From contig NC_092349.1 of the NCBI RefSeq assembly GCF_963676685.1, forward strand, positions 58,325,431 to 58,389,430: DNA of 64,000 nucleotides, written 5' to 3'. Position numbers and translations under genes: made by a program. Position 1 is the stretch's first letter; every line of letters starts with the position of its first letter. The notes beneath the pieces were generated by a model, which was not told the origin of the DNA, did no database searches, and was given only the letters and a program-made list of their open reading frames with translations. This document shows positions 58,801-64,000 of this stretch, piece by piece. The DNA comes from Mytilus edulis (lineage: Eukaryota; Mollusca; Bivalvia; Mytilida; Mytilidae).

Positions 58801-61800
58801 TGAATTAACTATCATGGTTTGTTTTATGAAGTTCATCTAAGAGTAGAAATTATAAGGAACTATAGCTTTTTCTATGCATTCATAATTTGGTTTGATCTGA
58901 TGTTATCGACTTCTTGACCATGTTGACAATGCCTATTATTGTTTGACATGTGAAATTATCGGGTTTTATTTAACTAGAAAATCAATGTAATTCATTGCAA
59001 CCAATGTAATAAAGCATTATAAAACCATGATATATGTATGTTACAGGTTATGAAGGAAAACATCATATCAAAATAATCAATGAAGAACAGGGATACAGTC
59101 AGGTAAGTGTATTAGTGTACGCACAATCAATGTGATTCAGTTAGTGTTGATTTTAAAGCCCCATTTATGGGCATTATGTTTTCTGGTCTGTGTGTCTGTT
59201 CATCTGTTCATCAGTTTGTTTGTCCATCGGTCTGTCCAGCTTCAGGTTAAAGTTTTTGGTCGAGGTAGTTTTTGATGAAGTTGAAGTCCAATCAACTTGA
59301 AACTTAGAACACATGTTCCCTATGATATGATCTTTCTAATTTTAATGCCAAATTAGGTTTTATCCTAATTTCACGGTCCACTGAACATAGAAAATAATAG
59401 TGCGGATGGGGCATCCGTGTACTGGGGACACATTCTTGTTCAAAGTTAAATTGGATAACTTTAGATGAATCATTTTATGTTATAAAGCTCACAGGTGTCA
59501 TTCAATTTACTCAAAATCAACAAAGATAATTGTGCATTTTTATCTGGAAATTTATCAAAACTGCTAATTTAACTTGAAATATTTGTACTTTAATGTATGC
59601 TTATTCATAAAGGAAGAATTTTTATGCTCTCACCGTAGGCAATGTGGGCATGAAGTGTTGCCCTTGACTGATTGTGTTATTTTCATTTCTGCTCTCTAAC
59701 AAGTTTGTAAAAAATTTTGAAATTTATACATTATGCTAAAAACCAAAACTTGCAAAAAGGGTTCAATTTTGGGCAGTAAGTCATTTACAGTTTTAGAATT
59801 ATGCCCCTTTATAATTTGTAAAATTTCAAATTTGTTTGTTTCCACACTTATTTTAGTTTTACTTACCCAAAACTCATACACAATGCTTAAACCACAAAAA
59901 CTTTGACCTAGCTTTTTATAGTTACACTCCTTTCTTGCTTGGAAATTTACAATTTTTTTTCCACACTCTAAAGTTTTCAAACTCTTAACTTTTTGTTAAA
60001 CTCATTCACAATACTAAAAATCAAAACTTGCAGACAGAGCAGAGTTATAATTTTGGGCAGCAAGTAACTTCTGATTCTAGAGTTATGCCCTTTAATAAAT
60101 TGAAAAATGCATTTTTTTTTTCAATTTTCTGACTCTAAATTAACTTTGTCTCACTCAAATGTTATGCACCTCATACAATGCTTTCAACCACAAAAGGCAG
60201 ACAGAGTTCAGAGTTCAAATTTGGGTAGTGAGTCATTATTCTTTTTAAAGTTATGCAGGGTGTTATGCACCTTTTTAGCTTGGAAAATTGTATAGGTTCA
60301 GCAGGCAGAATTCAAGTCCTCAGAAGCATTCTTGTGTGTTTTATTGCTGACTTAAACTATGAATGTAAACACATGCAGGAGAAAAACAATCCATTTACTA
60401 TTTATTGAATGTTTTTCAGGATTACAAACCATTCAGAATTTTAGTTATAGAGAAACCATTTGATTCAATGTATAGGGTATGTATAGTATTGATTAGATTA
60501 GTAACTCAGAAAAATGTACGGTATTGTTAAATCTTTTTAAAATAGCTGTTAAATTCCAATTGACATTACTAGTACGGAGAAAATCTATTGACCATTGTGT
60601 AAATTTTCATATTATACAGTAGGTGCAGCCTGTCTTTTAAAAGATACTGAAAATATGACAATAGCATGCATGTAGATTCAAGGTTGGGCGGTAAATAACA
60701 CCCCAGTATTTACCAGTGGTATTTACCGATATTTACCGCCCCGGACAATACTCTTTAAGTGGTCAATACTGGCAAATACTGGTCAATTAAAATGTTCATG
60801 GTTGTTTTAACTATTTATTGAAGTAAAAACTTGACAAAAGTGAAATATATTAAAACTTGAATCTTCATGCATGTGTCAGCTTATATAAATTAATGATTTT
60901 GATATGTTTTATTCATTTATTACTCTTAATTCCTACTGATTAAGTCGATTATAAATTATGATATTACATACTTTTATAGATGTATAAAAATTTACATATT
61001 TTTTCAACATTTATAAATCAATATATTTTTTATTCAAAATGTATGATTTTTACATGTAATTAAAAGTACAGGCAAATAAAACTACAGGTGAATGAAGTTG
61101 TGACATCGGCCTTATTACCTACATTCATCACCTGGCATTGCTAGGTGTAAACATTTAATTACTAAAACAACGGCCCCCAATAAATGTTCGTTGAAAGTAA
61201 TAAAAGTGATATTTGAAGACTCCCTTAAACAATAAAATATTTCCTTTCTATATATATCTTTATTCTCAATAAACCATCATTTTGACAAGGTATAGAGAAA
61301 TCTATTTAATTGTGAGACAAAATAATTCTTTATGCAGGAAATGGAAAGTTTTAATTAGGAATGAAACAGTTTTAAACTTTTACTTAACATTATTTTCTAA
61401 TTGATTTATGAAGATCAATCACTATTTACTAAGAATTTACATTAGAAATAGAAATGAAAGCATTAAATATGGCTTAAACATTTTATAGTTTTCACTATTT
61501 TTAGTAATTGACCAGGTAGACTATAATGACCACTGGAAATTTCAATCGACCAGTATTTGCCGGTATTTGCCAGTATTTCCCGGTAATTACCGGTATTTAC
61601 CACTGGCATGGTCAATACTTGTATTGACCACTTTTTTGTCAACCTTGTGAAGGTTAGACCGTTGGTTTCCCGTTTGTATTGGTTTTACATTACTAAATTT
61701 TGGGGTCCTTTATACATTTGTGTAGCTTGCTGTTTGGTGTGAACCAGGGCTCCATGTTGAAGGCCATAGCTTGACCTATAATGGTTTACTTTTATAAATT

Positions 61801-63150
61801 GTTATTTGGATGGAGAGTTGTCTCGTTGGCACTCATACCACATCTTCCTATATCTATAGGATAGCAGTAATTGAATTTATGTTTTAAAATTTCTTTTGAT
61901 GAATTTTGCCGCAGAATAGGTGCAGTTTGATGTCGCCATGTATCTTCTTTTTTTTTTTTTTAAAGTATATATGAGTGTAGCAAACGAAACATTTTGTAAT
62001 GAAATCTTTGTACTTTTTCTAGACATCCAATAACCAGAAACGAAATAGTATTGAAATATCCCCACAGAAGATAACTTTTGCAGAGTGAGTGTGCTTTTTT
62101 TTATTAACACAAACAGTTAATCTGACATCACATTATTTTGACTAAAATGATAGATCAACTAAGGATGAAAATTAGGAAAAATGGTTAAAGTTCTGTAATA
62201 GGTATTTCACTTAGCAAATTTTCTATATTCTTTGCCATTTACACTATGTACACTAAGACTTTTTAAAAGCTGGAAATCATACCTTAATTTAAGATCAATA
62301 AAGATGAATTTTCTTTCCCCAGCTAATATTGTGATTGTTTGTAAATTCCTAAACTGTTTATTTTTTCGTGAAAGTGAAGTCCAACGAAGTTTGTATGTTC
62401 CATATTTCAGATGTAAAGAGTTCTTGCAATCTTTTGGTGAATATAAAATTGTGAGTTTTTCTATTAGTTTCTTTAAATCTAAAGTATGTAAATTCAGAAA
62501 TTATTGCAAGGATTTTATTAATGCAAATTATGTGACTGGATGAGTACTGCAATAATAAGAACCTACATTTTGATATCACACAAAAAATTCTGAATTTACA
62601 GTAATCAATTAATTGAAAAATTTGAAGTAACAGTATGCTAGTGGCAATTCTACATTACGAGAATGTAGAAGTAACTCTATGAGGCCAGGTAGTACATGAT
62701 TAAGATTTTATTTTTTTGCTATTAAAAAAATCATATCTTTGAGTGAGCAATCTAATGATGCAAATTTTATAAAAAAAACAAAATATTGTATGAATGAATA
62801 TATGATCAGAAACCTATATTATACAAATAAAGTATTTGGTATTGTGCTTCAGTTATGACAACACTTTTTATACCCTCGCTTTAAAGAGCAGTAGCTCGCA
62901 GTTTCACTTGTAGTCATTTTTTGTTGTGATTAAGTATTTGATATATGCACACAAGCATTTTCTATTTTATCCATGTAAATATTGTCACTAGAATGCATTC
63001 ATAATTGTCTATATACTATACTTTATATTACAGGTTTTACGACATTTGGAAGATAGTGTCAATCAATTCAATACAAGTTACATGGTGCTAGAAGATTATT
63101 TAGATGATGCTTTAGAAAAACTTCAATCCATAGCTACTAATGCTACTGAG
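49781..63150 (+). CDS. Unrecognised gene, first nine coding exons (201 residues, 3' end outside the window)
   Basis: Coding exons: 49,781-49,831, 51,167-51,272, 51,767-51,803, 52,265-52,341, 59,047-59,102, 60,420-60,476, 62,023-62,084, 62,411-62,450 and 63,034-63,150. All have GT-AG borders and all eight joins keep frame, which random AT-rich DNA would not do. The protein starts MAEIDELDVNPFFRSLQ, then short strand-like segments (NGYILCVPQTTSLMESTFTV, EYFLLSSDKISVHLDEKRKE, GKHHIKIINEEQGYSQ, DYKPFRILVIEKPFDSMYR) and then a helical part (CKEFLQSFGEYKI, VLRHLEDSVNQFNTSYMVLE). A beta-rich N-terminal domain followed by helices or a coiled coil is likely. There is no signal peptide or membrane segment in this part, so it is probably intracellular. 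I do not recognise the family. It diverges from BRE1 with about 3.9 kb between start codons. Confidence 0.8.
49870..49975. repeat. TTCGC-word repeat in intron 1 of the right-hand gene
   Basis: Six degenerate copies of a 15-20-bp word (GTTCGCACCCTACACG, GTTCGCGCCCAAT) occur within about 100 bp, GC-rich against an AT-rich background, 40 bp after the first coding exon. Confidence 0.7.
50755..51005 (+). repeat. Family A repeat
   Basis: GAAGATGTGGTATGGTTGCC, ACAAGAGACCAAAATGACAC, CGCATAGTCAGCTATAAAAG, AACTAACGGCC, ending before GCTCCTGACATG. In the opposite orientation to the 35.2-kb copy. Confidence 0.8.
51167..51272 (+). CDS. Right-hand gene exon 2
   Basis: Residues 18-52 plus one base: TTHKNLYKEVQDNGYILCVP, QTTSLMESTFTVKFI. 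Acceptor TTTTCAG; donor ATAG|GTCAAT is weak at +3. Confidence 0.75.
51767..51803 (+). CDS. Right-hand gene exon 3 (37-nt microexon)
   Basis: ASHILKPSPYFK plus split Gly; acceptor TTTCAG, donor GG|GTGAGT is strong. Confidence 0.78.
52265..52341 (+). CDS. Right-hand gene exon 4
   Basis: EYFLLSSDKISVHLDEKRKE FVTGE between two split Gly codons. Acceptor TTATTTTAG, donor AAG|GTAACA. Confidence 0.8.
54965..55225 (-). repeat. Copy of the 20.5-kb dispersed repeat
   Basis: Shares TGCTCCATTTATGGGCATTA end, GAGGTAGTTTTTGATGAAG, AATCAACTTGAAACTTAG and TCCACTGAACATAGAAAATGA, in reverse orientation; one internal unit only. Confidence 0.7.
56109..56391. mobile_element. 283-bp MITE with TTA duplication, nested in the TTAA element
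   Basis: About 40-bp inverted ends (GGGAGCTACCATTTGATTTT, ATGGGGGGGCTAGGATGAAA) flanked by TTA on both sides. The interior is made of seven TCCTGCCTTTTTTTT-type repeats. The 3-bp TWA duplication suggests a PIF/Harbinger relative. A single related end occurs at 9,087. Confidence 0.8.
57235..57395 (-). repeat. Family A repeat, 3' half
   Basis: TTGAGTTGTTTTACCTTGTC, GCTGACTATGCGGTATGGGC and CACATCTTTTGTATT. Nested inside the 2.85-kb TTAA element. Confidence 0.75.
59047..59102 (+). CDS. Right-hand gene exon 5
   Basis: GYEGKHHIKIINEEQGYSQ; acceptor GTTACAG, donor CAG|GTAAGT is consensus. Confidence 0.78.
59155..59440 (-). repeat. Copy of the 20.5-kb dispersed repeat
   Basis: GCCCCATTTATGGGCATTAT, GAGGTAGTTTTTGATGAAG, CACATGTTCCCTATGATATG, then GTGCGGATGGGGCATCCGTG. 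Immediately downstream of exon 5. Confidence 0.75.
60420..60476 (+). CDS. Right-hand gene exon 6
   Basis: DYKPFRILVIEKPFDSMYR, exactly 19 codons, phase 0 both sides. Acceptor GTTTTTCAG, donor AGG|GTATGT. Confidence 0.78.
60680..61646. repeat. 0.97-kb repeat with inverted, internally repetitive ends
   Basis: Left end AAGGTTGGGCGG and right end GTCAACCTT are inverted. Both subterminal parts are arrays of GTATTTACC / GGTAAATAC words with AGTGGTCAATACTGG. The interior is AT-rich with no gene. Class unknown. Confidence 0.55.
61650..61858 (-). repeat. Diverged family A relative
   Basis: CGTTTGTATTGGTTTTACAT, GACCTATAATGGTTTACTTT and GAGTTGTCTCGTTGGCACTC, then ATACCACATCTTCCTAT. More diverged than the other copies, possibly a subfamily. 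Confidence 0.6.
62023..62084 (+). CDS. Right-hand gene exon 7
   Basis: TSNNQKRNSIEISPQKITFA plus two bases. Acceptor TTTTTCTAG, donor GA|GTGAGT. Confidence 0.75.
62411..62450 (+). CDS. Right-hand gene exon 8 (40-nt microexon)
   Basis: One base completing Glu, then CKEFLQSFGEYKI. Acceptor ATATTTCAG, donor ATT|GTGAGT. It is needed to bring exon 9 into its open frame, which supports the model. Confidence 0.75.
62487..62605. repeat. Small palindromic repeat
   Basis: GTAAATTCAGAAATTATTGC at the left and ATTCTGAATTTACAGTAA at the right are inverted. A related sequence lies at 30,555-30,640 (CTGTAAATTCAGAAATTATTGC). MITE-like. Confidence 0.55.
63034..63150 (+). CDS. Right-hand gene exon 9
   Basis: VLRHLEDSVNQFNTSYMVLE, then DYLDDALEKLQSIATNATE, a helical, coiled-coil-like segment. 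Phase 0, donor GAG|GTTAGC. Last exon seen; the gene runs past the window. Confidence 0.78.
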
Positions 63151-63189
63151 GTTAGCATTTGCATAAATGAATGTATTTAATATGCTTTA

Positions 63190-64000
63190 TTTTTATTTCC
63201 TTTATTTTTATACAACCACAAATACGACCAAATTTTTTGGTTGATATTGGTATTACGTTGGCGTCGTTGTCTGCGTCGTTGTCGTCCGAAGACTTTTAGT
63301 AGAAATCTATGAAATTTTAACGCAAGGTTTATGACCACAAAAGGAAGGTTGGGATTTATTTTGGGAGTTTTGGTCCCAACATTTTAGGAATTAGGGGCCA
63401 AAAAGGGCCCAAATAAGCATTTTTTTTGGTTTTCGCACTATGACTAGTTTAAGTAAATAGAAATCTATGAAATTTTGACACAAGGTGAAATTAGTATGGC
63501 GTTCATTATCACTGGACTAGTATATATTTGTTTAGGGGCCAGCTGAAGGACGCCTCAAGGTGCGGGAATTTCTCGCTACATTGAAGACCTGTTGGTGACC
63601 CTCTGCTGTTGTTTTTTATTTGGTCGGGTTGTTATCTCTTTGACACATTCCCCATTTCCATTCTCAATTTTATTTATGACCACAAAAGGAAGGTTGGGAT
63701 TGATTTTGGGAGTTTTGGTTCTAACAGTTTGGGAATTAGGGGCCAAAAAAGGGCCCAAATAAGCATTATTCTTGGTTTTCGCACAATAACTTTTTGGTCG
63801 TATATTGGTATCACGTTGACGTCGTCGTCTGCGTCGTCATTGTCGTTGTCGTCCGAATACTTTTAGTTTTCGCACTCTAATTTAGTAAAAGTAAATAGAA
63901 ATCAATGAAATTTAAACACAAGGTTTATGACCATAAAAGGAAGGTTGGGTTTGATTTTTGGAGTTTTGGTCCCAACAATTTAGGAATAAGGGGCCCAAAG
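63190..64000 (+). repeat. Dispersed repeat, two tandem copies, one split by a family B insertion
   Basis: Shared blocks are GGCGTCGTTGTCTGCGTCGT, GTCCGAAGACTTTTAG, ATCTATGAAATTTTAACGCA, CACAAAAGGAAGGTTGGGAT and AATTAGGGGCCAAAAAGGGC; they recur from about 63,675 and again from 63,800. I recognise it as abundant in bivalves. It continues past the window end. Confidence 0.7.
63487..63672 (-). repeat. Family B fragment nested in the 63.2-kb repeat
   Basis: GTATGGCGTTCATTATCACT, CAGCTGAAGGACGCCTC and CACATTCCCCATTTCCATTC match the 7,653-8,115 arm. It interrupts the host repeat between ACACAAGG and TTTATGACCACAAAAGG. Confidence 0.75.

Larger units (their letters stand above)
52342..59046. other. 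Large intron 4 of the right-hand gene (6.7 kb)
   Basis: Contains a family repeat at 54,965-55,225, a 2.85-kb TTAA element with a nested MITE and a family A copy, and otherwise AT-rich DNA with no exon seen. A 14-C run lies at 54,293-54,306. Confidence 0.5.

Overview
The window looks like an intron-rich, AT-rich and repeat-laden metazoan nuclear genome, most likely a marine bivalve (a Mytilus-like mussel is my best guess). The basis is the gene structure (short exons, GT-AG introns of 0.3-11 kb) and several dispersed repeat families that I associate with bivalve genomes. No database was searched, so the species is an inference.

Three genes can be supported. (1) At 5.0-5.9 kb, + strand, two exons encode a 125-residue secreted, basic, cysteine-containing peptide precursor with no family I recognise. 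(2) At 10.96-45.89 kb, - strand, there is a complete 18-exon gene for the histone H2B E3 ubiquitin ligase Bre1 (RNF20/RNF40). All splice phases agree and give 1001 residues ending in a C3HC4 RING. (3) At 49.78-63.15 kb and beyond, + strand, are the first nine coding exons (201 residues, phases consistent) of a gene I do not recognise. It lies head to head with BRE1, with about 3.9 kb between the start codons.

The rest is mobile and repetitive DNA. The most striking object fills most of BRE1 intron 1 (35,796-45,746). It is an array of about 1.33-kb units, four complete and one partial in direct orientation plus one truncated inverted copy, and the whole is bounded by a perfect 15-bp target-site duplication. 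Every unit carries a 41-nt motif with the layout of a minimal type I hammerhead ribozyme, and the five direct copies lie in sense orientation in the BRE1 pre-mRNA. A 40-bp orphan insertion at 10,210-10,249, with its own 19-bp target duplication, ends at exactly the same terminal sequence. A decayed reverse transcriptase that I read as Penelope-like lies at 8.2-9.0 kb. Together these suggest a non-autonomous, ribozyme-bearing retroelement that moves as tandem arrays.

Other mobile DNA includes a 4,055-bp terminal-inverted-repeat element inside the first array unit, two elements with 5-bp duplications and CAG-starting ends (23.4 and 46.5 kb), a 2.85-kb element in TTAA (55.9 kb), two elements with 3-bp TTA/TAA duplications (19.3 and 56.1 kb), two TA-flanked MITEs (17.9 and 18.3 kb), a 300-bp fold-back (27.1 kb), at least seven copies of one SINE/MITE-like family, and minisatellites with units of 16, 21, 25, 43 and 59 bp. 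Several are nested, so their relative ages can be read.
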